From: Bacteroidota bacterium
Lineage (GTDB): Bacteria; Bacteroidota; Bacteroidia; B-17B0; Aurantibacillaceae
Assembly: GCA_030692515.1 (NCBI GenBank)
Contig: JAUXZS010000028.1
Coordinates: forward strand, 124,001 to 188,000
Reading direction: 5' to 3'
DNA: 64,000 nt
This document shows, in pieces, positions 41,116 through 49,467 of this stretch (position 1 is the first letter of the stretch; every line of letters starts with the position of its first letter). The position numbers and the translations under genes were made by a program. The notes under the pieces were generated by a model. The model worked only from the letters and a program-made list of their open reading frames with translations. It was not told the DNA's origin and did no database searches.

Positions 41116-42252
41116 ATGAAAAACATACTATTAATATTTATCGGAGTTCTAATTATGACTTCATGTGGTGGTGAAAAAATTCAAGAGAAAGAATTAAATC
41201 CAACCGAAATCGAAAACAATGTAACTTTAACAGAGGCTCAATTCAAAAACGCCAATATACTACTTGGAAAAATTGAAAATAGAAACATATCTACTACCTT
41301 AAAGTTAAATGGCAAAATAGATGTACCACCTCAAAACATGGTTTCGGTGAGCATGCCATTAGGAGGTTTTTTAAAAACCACGAAATTACTTCCCGGCATG
41401 CACATTAAAAAAGGCGAAGTTATTGCAACAATGGAAGATCAGCAATACATACAGTTGCAACAAGAATATTTAACTGCTAAATCAAAATTAGCATTTGCAG
41501 AAAACGAATTTAAACGCCAGAAAGAATTAAACAGTAGTAAAGCAAGCAGCGATAAAATTTATCAGCAAAGTGAAATGGATTATAATACACAAAAAATAAA
41601 CTTAAGTGCATTATCTGAAAAATTAAGATTAATTAATATTAATCCAGAAATTTTAAATGAAAATAATTTGTCTCGTAGTGTAAACGTTTATTCGTCTATT
41701 GATGGTTTTGTATCGAAAGTAAACGTTAACATTGGTAAATACGTAAATCCTTCAGATATTCTTTTTGAATTAATTAATCCATCAGATATTCATTTAAACC
41801 TAAAAGTATTTGAAAAAGATTTAGATAAACTATCCATTGGCCAAAAACTATTAGCGTATAATAACAATCAACCAGATAAAAAACATCCTTGCGAAATTAT
41901 TTTGATAAGTAGGGATTTATCAGCTGACAGAAGCGCCGAGGTTCATTGTCATTTTGAGGATTACGACAAAACACTTTTACCTGGAATGTATATGAATGCA
42001 GAAGTTGAACTGAAGATCAGCAATACACAATCTATAAATGAAGATGCGATAGTTAGTTTTGAAGGAAAAGATTTTGTTTTTGTTTCAAAAGGAAATAATA
42101 ATTTTGAATTATTAGAAATTAAAAAAGGTGCTTCAGAAAATAATTTTACTGAGTTAATTTCATTAGAAGGCAAAAATATTTCAAATAATACCTTTGTAAT
42201 TAAAGGAGCCTATTCTTTATTAATGCAACTAAAAAATAAATCTGAAGATTAA
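41116..42252 (+). CDS. cusB: RND efflux periplasmic adaptor (CusB/HlyD family) lipoprotein
   Basis: A 378-residue membrane fusion protein linking pump and channel. The lipoprotein signal has its lipobox at IMTSC (Cys near residue 17). Barrel-sandwich/lipoyl halves flank an alpha-hairpin (about residues 110-180, LQQEYLTAKSKLAFAENEFK); YSSIDGFVSKVNVNIGKYV is the second lipoyl half, and LPGMYMNAEVEL the beta-barrel domain. No N-terminal Met/His-rich metal-binding extension is present. It lies directly after the pump-channel fusion and 10 nt before a cytochrome-like lipoprotein gene. Confidence 0.9.
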   Translation: MKNILLIFIGVLIMTSCGGEKIQEKELNPTEIENNVTLTEAQFKNANILLGKIENRNISTTLKLNGKIDVPPQNMVSVSMPLGGFLKTTKLLPGMHIKKGEVIATMEDQQYIQLQQEYLTAKSKLAFAENEFKRQKELNSSKASSDKIYQQSEMDYNTQKINLSALSEKLRLININPEILNENNLSRSVNVYSSIDGFVSKVNVNIGKYVNPSDILFELINPSDIHLNLKVFEKDLDKLSIGQKLLAYNNNQPDKKHPCEIILISRDLSADRSAEVHCHFEDYDKTLLPGMYMNAEVELKISNTQSINEDAIVSFEGKDFVFVSKGNNNFELLEIKKGASENNFTELISLEGKNISNNTFVIKGAYSLLMQLKNKSED

Positions 42253-42262
42253 ATAAGACAAT

Positions 42263-42895
42263 ATGAAAAAAGTTTATATTTTATTAATTTTTAGTTGTAT
42301 GTTATTACTAACCACATGCATTAGCGATATATCTTCTCCTAACGCCTGCTTTAATGAGGATGTTCTACCTATTTTCATATCCAACTGCACTTATGCAGGC
42401 TGTCATAATGCTACCGAAAAAAAAGCGGATTATAACCTCACTTCTTATGAAGCAATCATGAAAGGAATAACACCAAAACATCCTTTACAAAGTGAAATAT
42501 ATAATACAATAAAGGGTTCAAATCCCTCGATGCCACAAACTCCATATCCAATGCTAAGTAAAAAAGATGTTTATACTATAAAAACTTGGATTCAAATGGG
42601 TGCTCGTAATACTTCTAACTGCAAAACTTGCGACACAACAAATTTCACCTACGGAAACAGAATTTCAACAACTTTACAAACTTGGTGCGTAGGTTGTCAT
42701 AACTCTAATAATCTTGGTGGTGGTTTCGATTTATCTAATTATAACGGTGCAGTTAGCGCTGCTGAAAACAATAAGCTGCTAGGAAGCATTAAACATCTTT
42801 CCGGATTTTCGGCAATGCCAAAAAATGGAGCTCAACTTTCAATATGCGAAATATCCGCTATCGAAAAATGGATAAACAAAGGTTTTCCACAGTAA
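42263..42895 (+). CDS. cytochrome c-like lipoprotein with CX4CH and CxxCH motifs
   Basis: A 210-residue exported protein with a probable lipobox (LLLTTC near residue 19). It has two similar halves: NCTYAGCHN near residue 44, a CX4CH spacing, and WCVGCHNS near residue 147, a standard CxxCH. Each is followed by a DLSNY/NLTSYEA-type segment and a C-terminal KTWIQMGA / EKWINKGFP repeat, the pattern of planctomycete-type cytochrome c repeats. It could be a diheme electron-transfer lipoprotein. Placement after a metal-efflux adaptor suggests periplasmic metal redox, but that is inference. Confidence 0.7.
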   Translation: MKKVYILLIFSCMLLLTTCISDISSPNACFNEDVLPIFISNCTYAGCHNATEKKADYNLTSYEAIMKGITPKHPLQSEIYNTIKGSNPSMPQTPYPMLSKKDVYTIKTWIQMGARNTSNCKTCDTTNFTYGNRISTTLQTWCVGCHNSNNLGGGFDLSNYNGAVSAAENNKLLGSIKHLSGFSAMPKNGAQLSICEISAIEKWINKGFPQ

Positions 42896-42931
42896 ATAGA
42901 AAGAATAATCGTATAGGCCGGAAATTAAACA

Positions 42932-42996
42932 TGATAAAAATCACTTTTGCTGCTGATATGCGTCACAATTGCAAAATAGACACTTCCCTACTTTTA
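42932..42996 (+). promoter_or_regulatory. tandem motif A operators and -7 element upstream of doxX
   Basis: TGATAAAAATCA (42932-42943) and TGATATGCGTCA (42954-42965) lie 22 bp apart. TACTTTTA at 42989-42996 is a near-consensus -7 box whose TTTA begins 33.5 bp from the proximal operator centre, predicting a leader of about 140 nt before the doxX ATG. A second, consensus -7 box TATATTTG at 43119-43126 could be an independent promoter nearer the gene. The rest of this 247-bp gap is AT-rich. Confidence 0.5.
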
Positions 42997-43142
42997 TTTA
43001 GAGATTAAAAAAAATTGCCAAATTTTAATTGAAAAAAAAAAATTAAATTGAAAATTTATTTAATATTTTCTTTTCATAACTAAAAGTGCTGATTTTTTTA
43101 ATTTAAGCTTAAAAATATTATATTTGGGTTAAAAGTATAAAA

Positions 43143-43568
43143 ATGGAAATTATTAATCAATATCACGAAATTGCCGCGATTTTTATTGCAAGAGTCTTTT
43201 TAGGCATATTATTCTTTTTTCAGGGATATGATGCGATATTTAATATAAAAATATCGAATGTTATAGAAACTTATCAAAACACATTTACAAATGTGAGAAT
43301 GCCAAGGTTTTTAATAGTTTTAGCTACATGGTTTACGTCTTATACTGAACTTATTTGTGGATTTCTTTTAATTATTGGATTATTTGAATATGTTGCACTC
43401 TTTCTTTTAGGGTTAAATTTAATTATTGCAGCAATTGGTTTTGGCATTAATACAGCTATGTGGGATTCGAAATATGTTTTTCCAAGATTAGTTTTAATTC
43501 TACTACTTTTAATTGTACCAGAAACTTGGGATGCGTGGTCGCTTGATAGTTTATTTTTTAAATATTAA
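43143..43568 (+). CDS. DoxX family membrane protein
   Basis: A 141-residue protein with four TM helices. ARVFLGILFFFQGYDAIF near residue 16 and FTSYTELICGFLLIIGLFEY near 65 fit the DoxX/DoxD-like superfamily. Members have been linked to quinol oxidases and oxidative or thiol stress, but the role here is unknown. It is 15 nt upstream of a universal stress gene and follows a tandem motif A promoter, so it may be the first gene of an oxygen-responsive unit. Confidence 0.75.
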   Translation: MEIINQYHEIAAIFIARVFLGILFFFQGYDAIFNIKISNVIETYQNTFTNVRMPRFLIVLATWFTSYTELICGFLLIIGLFEYVALFLLGLNLIIAAIGFGINTAMWDSKYVFPRLVLILLLLIVPETWDAWSLDSLFFKY

Positions 43569-43583
43569 AAACAATTTATTTTT

Positions 43584-44408
43584 ATGAAAACAATTCTTGT
43601 TCCTACAGACTTTTCAAAGATTTCACGTAACGCCATAAACTACGCTGTTGAAATCGCGAAACTTACAAAATCTAAGATAATATTGTTTCACGCTTACTAT
43701 GTCCCAATTGTAACAACTGATGTGATGGTTGTGCCACCATTAGTAGAGATAGAAGAAGGTAACATGAGCGTTTTAAAAAAAATAGAAAAAAATATACGTG
43801 CTAAACATGGTGACAAAGTTGTAATTGAAAGCAAATGCAAATATGGTTTACCAACAGATGAAATAAATCAATTTGCAAAAAAAAACAAAGTTGATTTAAT
43901 AATTATGGGTATGCATGGTAGTGGTGTACTTTCACAGAAATTTATCGGAAGTACAACAACGTCTTTAATTAGAAAGTCAAAAACTCCGATATTAGTAATT
44001 GATAGACGCGTTAAATTTAAAAAGATAAAAAAAATTGCCTTGGCATGCGACTTTGAAGAAATACCAAAAAAATCAATATTAAATCCACTAAAAGAAATTG
44101 TTCATTTATTTAAAGCGCATGTGAATGTCATAAACATTGTTGATGACATAAAAAAGCTTCCTACAGTGAAAAAAGCCGTCGTAGGTATAAAATTAGAACA
44201 TGCTTTGGAAGACATTAATCATACATTTTATTTTGCTGAAAATAAAAATGTAGTTGAAGGAATAAATCAATTTATAAAAGAAAAAAAGATGGATATGGTA
44301 GTTATGATTCCTCGTAAACATTCTCTTCTTAAAAGAATTTTTAATGAACCACAAACAAAACGAATTGCGTTTCATACAAACGTACCGTTATTGGCTCTAC
44401 ACGAATAA
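43584..44408 (+). CDS. universal stress protein, tandem UspA domains
   Basis: A 274-residue two-domain UspA protein. The first domain starts KTILVPTDFSKISRNAINYA and ends with GMHGSGVLSQKFIGSTTTSL (about 110-130), the ATP-binding signature GxxGxnxxGSxT-like. The second domain is degenerate. It is probably cotranscribed with doxX (15 nt gap) and followed by another USP gene after 120 nt. The role is inferred as stress or low-oxygen survival. Confidence 0.88.
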   Translation: MKTILVPTDFSKISRNAINYAVEIAKLTKSKIILFHAYYVPIVTTDVMVVPPLVEIEEGNMSVLKKIEKNIRAKHGDKVVIESKCKYGLPTDEINQFAKKNKVDLIIMGMHGSGVLSQKFIGSTTTSLIRKSKTPILVIDRRVKFKKIKKIALACDFEEIPKKSILNPLKEIVHLFKAHVNVINIVDDIKKLPTVKKAVVGIKLEHALEDINHTFYFAENKNVVEGINQFIKEKKMDMVVMIPRKHSLLKRIFNEPQTKRIAFHTNVPLLALHE

Positions 44409-44528
44409 TTAGTGATTTTTTAAATTACTAACTTTAACAAGTTGCTACTAACGAACACGGAATAAAAAAAGCACAATGCATTTTTTAATTTCTAATTTTA
44501 AAGTACTTTAATCATTAAAGAAATAATT

Positions 44529-45332
44529 ATGAAAACAATTATCACTGGTACGGATTTTACGCCATCTTCGATTAATGCTTGTAGGTACGCAGCGTTTTTA
44601 GCAGAAAAGCTAAACTGCAAACTCACTATTTTTAATATGTTTGAGGCCCCGATAATTCATTCTAACATGGGATTGTTTGGAATATCTTATACTACTCAAA
44701 GAAAAGTAAGCGAGAATAAAGCGGCAAAACTAATTAGTGACCTTCAGAAATTATTCCCGAAAATCAAAATTAATGAACTTGTAACAAGTGGGAGTTTTAA
44801 AAATGAACTTGAAAATTTTACAAATGCGCATCAAGTAGAATTAATGGTAATGGGACTTGCCGCTAAAGATAGGATATCAAAATTTATTTATGGAAGTCGC
44901 GGCGTAAATATCGCAGGAAAAATTAATTGTCCTGTTGTAATTGTTCCTGAAAAATACACTAAACATAAATTATCAACAGTATTATTGGCCGTAGACAATA
45001 ATGAAAAATTATATAAATCTTCCCTCAAAGGATTTGAAAAATTTCTCCAAAAATCAAAAGCTAAATTAAATCTTTTACATATCAGAACTGAGAATGAAGT
45101 CTTTGATCCAGTTATGAAGACTATAAAGATTAATGGCGAAAAACTGCCAATTTCGGTTATTAATGCTAGAGATATGCAAGACGGTATGAAAAAATGTTGC
45201 GCCCCTGGCAAAGTTGATTTGGTTACTATTATTAGTAAAGAACACTCTGTGTTTTATAATTTGTTTGTGGAATCCAATACCAAAAAGGTGGCTTTTGTCG
45301 CTAAAGTTCCTGTAATGGCAATTCATGAATAA
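44529..45332 (+). CDS. universal stress protein, tandem UspA domains
   Basis: A 267-residue USP with an N-terminal domain opening TIITGTDFTPSSINACRYAA and GSRGVNIAGKINCPVVIVP (about 120-138), and a second domain ending KVAFVAKVPVMAIHE. It is similar in layout to the preceding USP but divergent in sequence. It is 15 nt upstream of mlaE, so it may be cotranscribed with the lipid transporter. No motif A or B is seen in the 120 bp before it. Confidence 0.85.
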   Translation: MKTIITGTDFTPSSINACRYAAFLAEKLNCKLTIFNMFEAPIIHSNMGLFGISYTTQRKVSENKAAKLISDLQKLFPKIKINELVTSGSFKNELENFTNAHQVELMVMGLAAKDRISKFIYGSRGVNIAGKINCPVVIVPEKYTKHKLSTVLLAVDNNEKLYKSSLKGFEKFLQKSKAKLNLLHIRTENEVFDPVMKTIKINGEKLPISVINARDMQDGMKKCCAPGKVDLVTIISKEHSVFYNLFVESNTKKVAFVAKVPVMAIHE

Positions 45333-45347
45333 AATTTAAAATATTAT

Positions 45348-46115
45348 ATGAAATCATCCGGCTTTAGAAAATTTTTATCAGAAACAGGAGATATCGCTCG
45401 ATTTACTGGGCGATTTTTTACTGAATTATTTAAACCGAGATTTGAGTTTGCTGAGTTCTTTCGTCAATGTTATTTTATTGGTTATAAATCTTTACCCTTA
45501 GTTGCAATTACAGCTTTTATTATGGGGCTAGTAATAACTATTCAATCTCGACCTACACTTGTGGAATTTGGAGCAGAAGCCTGGCTGCCAAAAATGGTTT
45601 CGGTTTCTTTAGTGCGCGAAATTGCGCCAGTAATAACAGCCCTAATTTGCGCTGGAAAAATTGGTTCTGGTATTGGCGCCGAGTTAGGATCTATGAAAGT
45701 TACCGAACAAATTGATGCAATGGATGTTTCTGGAACTAATCCATATAAGTTCCTTGTAGTTACTAGAGTAATGTCTACTACTTTAATGATTCCTATTCTT
45801 GCAGTTCTCGCAGATGCCGTTTCACTTTATGGCGGTTTTTTGGGAACAAATATTCGGGGTGTTTGTAGTTGGGATTTATATTGGAATCAGGTATTTGATA
45901 CACTAACTTACGGAGATGTAATTCCATCTATTGCAAAAACTTTTTTGTTTGGATTTGCAATTGGAATAATCGGATGTTATAAAGGATTTAATTCAAGTAA
46001 AGGAACCGAGGGTGTTGGTCAATCTGCAAATTCAGCTGTTGTAATTTCTTCACTTCTTGTTTTTGTACTCGACCTTTTAGCTGTTCAAATAACCGACCTT
46101 CTACAACTTACATGA
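45348..46115 (+). CDS. mlaE: MlaE/YrbE family ABC transporter permease
   Basis: A 255-residue permease with about five or six TM helices and the family motif RPTLVEFGAEAWLPKMVSVSLVREIAPVIT, here broken by normal substitutions, plus KIGSGIGAELGSMKVTEQIDAM (about 105-126). It carries phospholipids between the inner and outer membranes together with the ATPase and MCE protein that follow. Its end overlaps mlaF by 4 nt. Confidence 0.9.
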   Translation: MKSSGFRKFLSETGDIARFTGRFFTELFKPRFEFAEFFRQCYFIGYKSLPLVAITAFIMGLVITIQSRPTLVEFGAEAWLPKMVSVSLVREIAPVITALICAGKIGSGIGAELGSMKVTEQIDAMDVSGTNPYKFLVVTRVMSTTLMIPILAVLADAVSLYGGFLGTNIRGVCSWDLYWNQVFDTLTYGDVIPSIAKTFLFGFAIGIIGCYKGFNSSKGTEGVGQSANSAVVISSLLVFVLDLLAVQITDLLQLT

Positions 46116-46891
46116 TTGCGGAAACAAATAGTGAACCTAAAGTTAATAGTGATACAGAAAATAAAACTGTAATACAAATACGTAATTTATCTAAGTCGTT
46201 TGGGGAGAATCATGTATTACGTGACTTTAACATGGATTTAAACAAAGGTGAAAACATTGTTGTGTTAGGGAAATCAGGTTCAGGAAAATCAGTTTTAATA
46301 AAATGTATTATTGGTTTAATTAAACCAGAAACAGGGACTATAAAAGTATTAGGACAAAATATACCAGATTTAAATCGCGAAGATTTAGATAAAATAAGAG
46401 TGAAAGTTGGATTTCTCTTTCAGAGCAATGCCTTATATGACTCTATGACGGTTAGAGAAAACCTAGAATTTCCTTTAAGAAGGCATTCGGTTCAAAAGTC
46501 AAATGAGAAAGAAAACGACTTAATTATGGAAGCATTAACCAATGTTGGGCTAGCTCATACAATTGATTTAATGCCTTCTGAACTTTCTGGTGGAATGAAA
46601 AAAAGAATTGCTCTTGCAAGAACGCTTATTCTTAAGCCAGAAATAATTTTATACGACGAACCAACAACAGGCCTCGATCCTATTACTGGCAAAGAAATAA
46701 GTAATTTAATGAATGAGCTCGCCAAAAAATATAACACATCTTCTATTGTAATTTCACACGATTTAAATTGTGTAAAACGTGTTGCGAGTAAAATTGCAAT
46801 GTTAATAGATGGGAAATGTTATGCGCAAGGAAGTTATGAAGAATTAGAAAAATCAACCGACCCAAAAATCAAACACTTTTTTGAATTATAA
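46112..46891 (+). CDS. mlaF: MlaF-type ABC transporter ATPase
   Basis: A 259-residue ATPase with Walker A GKSGSGKS (about residues 53-60), signature LSGGMKKRIALAR (about 158-170), Walker B ILYDEPTTGLDP and the switch His in VISHD. It energises lipid transport by MlaE and MlaD. ATGA overlap with mlaE and a 5-nt gap to mlaD indicate a single operon. A short N-terminal extension precedes the ABC core. Confidence 0.92.
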   Translation: MIAETNSEPKVNSDTENKTVIQIRNLSKSFGENHVLRDFNMDLNKGENIVVLGKSGSGKSVLIKCIIGLIKPETGTIKVLGQNIPDLNREDLDKIRVKVGFLFQSNALYDSMTVRENLEFPLRRHSVQKSNEKENDLIMEALTNVGLAHTIDLMPSELSGGMKKRIALARTLILKPEIILYDEPTTGLDPITGKEISNLMNELAKKYNTSSIVISHDLNCVKRVASKIAMLIDGKCYAQGSYEELEKSTDPKIKHFFEL

Positions 46892-46896
46892 TAAAT

Positions 46897-47859
46897 ATGG
46901 CAGCAAAAGATTTTAGAAATGTTAGACTTGGAATATTTGTATTAGTAGGTACTGGCTTACTTATTGCAGCCCTTTATTTAATTGGCAGCAAACAAAATTT
47001 ATTCGGCTCTACTTTTCACATAAGTGCAAATTTTAATAATGTAAGCGGCTTAATGAAAGGTAATAATGTACGTTTTGCCGGAATTAATGTAGGTACCGTT
47101 GAATCTGTTGAAATAGTAAGCGATACTTCTGTAAACGTAGTTATGATTATCGAAAATAGTGTACAGAAATTTATTAAAAAAAATGCCCTAGCCAGTGTTG
47201 GAACTGATGGTTTAATGGGAAATAAATTAGTAAACATAAATTCTGTAAATGAACCAAGTGAAAGTATTGAAGAAGATGATGTTTTGCAGAGTTTAAAACC
47301 TGTAGAAATGGATCAAATGGTTAGAACGCTTGATGTAACTAATGAAAACATAAAAGTAATCTCAACCAACCTTAGAAACATTACTGATAAAATTAACAGT
47401 AAAAATAGTTTATGGAATTTACTTATGGATACTGTTGTGGCAGAAAACGTAAAATCTTCGATTGTAAATATGAAACTAATGAGTAATGAAGGATTGTATA
47501 TTACCGGCGATTTAAAAGCAATTACACAAGGAATCAAAAATGGTAAAGGAAGTATAGGTGCATTAATTACAGATACCTTAATCTCTTCTAAAATTAAACA
47601 ATCGGTTATTACACTTCAGAAATTAAGCGATACTGCTGCTATTGTTACTGGCGACATTTCTCAAATAGTGAGAAACCTAAAACATGGAAAAGGTACAATG
47701 GGTGTTTTATTAACAGATACTAGTCTAATTCATAATTTAAATACAAGTGTAAAAAGTATAAATAAAGGAGCTGTGACGTTTGATGAAGATATGAAGGCAC
47801 TACAATCTTCTTGGCCATTTAAAAAGTATTTTAAAAAGCAGAAAAAAGCAAAAAAGTAA
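46897..47859 (+). CDS. mlaD: MCE-domain lipid-binding protein (MlaD family)
   Basis: A 320-residue inner-membrane-anchored protein: one TM helix near residues 11-28, the MCE domain (about 38-115, GLMKGNNVRFAGINVGTVES), then a long helical C-terminal region with two related segments, GDLKAITQGIKNGKGSIGAL and GDISQIVRNLKHGKGTMGVL, which look like an internal repeat. It forms the periplasmic lipid-carrying ring of the Mla system. The Lys-rich tail ends the chain. Confidence 0.88.
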   Translation: MAAKDFRNVRLGIFVLVGTGLLIAALYLIGSKQNLFGSTFHISANFNNVSGLMKGNNVRFAGINVGTVESVEIVSDTSVNVVMIIENSVQKFIKKNALASVGTDGLMGNKLVNINSVNEPSESIEEDDVLQSLKPVEMDQMVRTLDVTNENIKVISTNLRNITDKINSKNSLWNLLMDTVVAENVKSSIVNMKLMSNEGLYITGDLKAITQGIKNGKGSIGALITDTLISSKIKQSVITLQKLSDTAAIVTGDISQIVRNLKHGKGTMGVLLTDTSLIHNLNTSVKSINKGAVTFDEDMKALQSSWPFKKYFKKQKKAKK

Positions 47860-47897
47860 TTCCATTAAAAGAATTAAAATTTAAAATGCAATAAAAA

Positions 47898-48761
47898 ATG
47901 GCTGAAGAAATTTTTATAACAAAAGCATCCGGCGAAAAAACCAGATTCTCCGAAAATAAGATACGCAAGTCTCTAAAGCGTATTGGTGCATCAGAAGAAC
48001 AAATCGAATATATTGTCAACGAAATTTCTTCAAAGCTTTATGAGGGAATGACAACAAAAAAAATTTACCAATTAGCTTCCAAATTATTAAAAGGCGATAA
48101 ACGACACTTGGCGGCTCGCTATCATTTAAAACAAGCCATTATGGAGCTTGGGCCATCGGGTTATCCTTTTGAAAAATACGTTGCTGAAATTTTAAGTCAC
48201 CAAGGATATGCAACCAAAGTAGGAGAAGTCATGCAAGGGAATTGTGTTACCCATGAAGTTGATGTAATTGCAGAGAAAGAAAATCATTATTATATGATTG
48301 AATGTAAATATCATAATAAACGCGGATTATTTTGTGATGTAAAAATTCCATTATACATACAATCACGATTTAAAGATTTAGAAACGAAGTGGTTAACGCT
48401 TCCAAAACATAAAACAAAAAGTCATCAAGGCTGGGTAGTTACAAACACACGTTTTTCGACAGACGCTATTCAATACGGTAAATGTGCAGGACTAAATCTA
48501 ATTGGTTGGGATTATCCAGATAAAAAAAGTTTAAAAGAACAAATTGATACCTTAGGCTTATACCCAATTACTTGCCTTACATCTCTCACCAAATCTGAAA
48601 AACAAAAATTGATAGATAAAAATATAGTTTTAGCAAGCGAAATTTGTAAAAACGAAAAATTACTTACTGATATTGGCGTTAAATTTTCTCGTATAAAAAC
48701 CGTTATTAAAGAGGCTAATGAATTGTGCGGCCACTTAGATAAAAAGGATTCTAAAAAATAA
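47898..48761 (+). CDS. ATP-cone domain fused to Mrr-like restriction endonuclease domain
   Basis: A 287-residue protein. Residues 1-88 form an ATP-cone (FITKASGEKTRFSENKIRKS, then EGMTTKKIYQLASKLLK), the nucleotide-sensing domain of NrdR and ribonucleotide reductases. Residues about 93-210 form a PD-(D/E)xK nuclease of Mrr type: GYPFEKYVAEILSHQGY, then HEVDVIAEKENHYYMIECKYH with catalytic Asp, Glu and Lys near 117, 130 and 132. The C-terminal 70 residues are helical and contain ITCLTSLTKSEKQKLIDKN. No methyltransferase is nearby, so this is not an ordinary restriction-modification system. Role unknown. Confidence 0.8.
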   Translation: MAEEIFITKASGEKTRFSENKIRKSLKRIGASEEQIEYIVNEISSKLYEGMTTKKIYQLASKLLKGDKRHLAARYHLKQAIMELGPSGYPFEKYVAEILSHQGYATKVGEVMQGNCVTHEVDVIAEKENHYYMIECKYHNKRGLFCDVKIPLYIQSRFKDLETKWLTLPKHKTKSHQGWVVTNTRFSTDAIQYGKCAGLNLIGWDYPDKKSLKEQIDTLGLYPITCLTSLTKSEKQKLIDKNIVLASEICKNEKLLTDIGVKFSRIKTVIKEANELCGHLDKKDSKK

Positions 48762-48851
48762 AACAACTAGTTTCATATATTTATACTGCTTAAATAAGTA
48801 ATATAGAAATCAAACAATTTTTTTATTTGAATTCTAATTTACAATAAAAAT

Positions 48852-48882
48852 TTTGTCATCTCGCTACTTGGTGGTATCTTTC
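48852..48882 (+). promoter_or_regulatory. predicted promoter of efp
   Basis: TTTG at 48852-48855 as -33 element and TATCTTTC at 48875-48882 as -7 element, separated by 19 bp, fit the Bacteroidota vegetative promoter (TTTG, about 19-21 bp, TAnnTTTG) with one mismatch. No Crp/Fnr-type operator is present. Confidence 0.45.
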
Positions 48883-48904
48883 TACTCTTAAAAAAACAAA
48901 AGCT

Positions 48905-49456
48905 ATGGCTACAACTTCAGATATTTCAAAAGGTGCATTTTTTAGATACAATAACGAACTAGTTACAGTTCTTGATTATGACCATATTACACCTGGCAAA
49001 GGTAACGCTATTTACTCGGTAAAATGCCGTAACGTAGAAACCGGAAAACAAAGTGAAATTCGTTTTCGTTCTGGCGAAAAAATAGATTTTATCCGAGTTG
49101 ATGAATTTGACATGCAATATTTGTTTCCTGAAGGAGATTCTTTAGTTTGTATGAATCAAGAAACTTTTGATCAGGTAAATATCCCAAAAGTAATTTTTGG
49201 CGATGCTATTAAATTTCTTCAAGAAGGAATGATTTTAACTATTCGTTTTGATGAAAACGAAAAGCCCTTAAGTGGTAATTTACCTAAATATGCAGAATTG
49301 GTTGTAACATACACAGAAGAAGGTGTTAAAGGGAAATTATTAAAGCCTGCAGAAGTTGAAGGTAATATTAAAATTCAAGTGCCTTTGTTTGTAAACATTG
49401 GCGATAAACTTAAAATAAGCATTGATACTAGCGAATATGTTGAGCGCGTAAAATAA
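48905..49456 (+). CDS. efp: translation elongation factor P
   Basis: A 183-residue EF-P that relieves ribosome stalling at polyproline. Three beta-barrel domains are recognisable: the KOW-like N-terminal domain with the tip loop TPGKGNA and K32 as the modifiable lysine, the middle OB domain starting MQYLFPEGDSLVCMN, and the C-terminal OB domain with PLFVNIGDKLKI. The last domain's signature lacks the usual TGAxVxVP wording but keeps VPLFVNIGD. The start is ATG 48905. Confidence 0.9.
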   Translation: MATTSDISKGAFFRYNNELVTVLDYDHITPGKGNAIYSVKCRNVETGKQSEIRFRSGEKIDFIRVDEFDMQYLFPEGDSLVCMNQETFDQVNIPKVIFGDAIKFLQEGMILTIRFDENEKPLSGNLPKYAELVVTYTEEGVKGKLLKPAEVEGNIKIQVPLFVNIGDKLKISIDTSEYVERVK

Positions 49457-49467
49457 TTTTTGAGTTA

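Noticed and set aside
42931-43008. 25-codon frame upstream of doxX
   Set aside because: It overlaps the tandem motif A operators and the proposed -7 element, encodes no recognisable pattern, and is better explained as promoter DNA.
47898-48761. Type IV or type II restriction-modification locus
   Set aside because: Only one nuclease-domain gene is present, with no methyltransferase, specificity or helicase gene nearby; the ATP-cone suggests another role.
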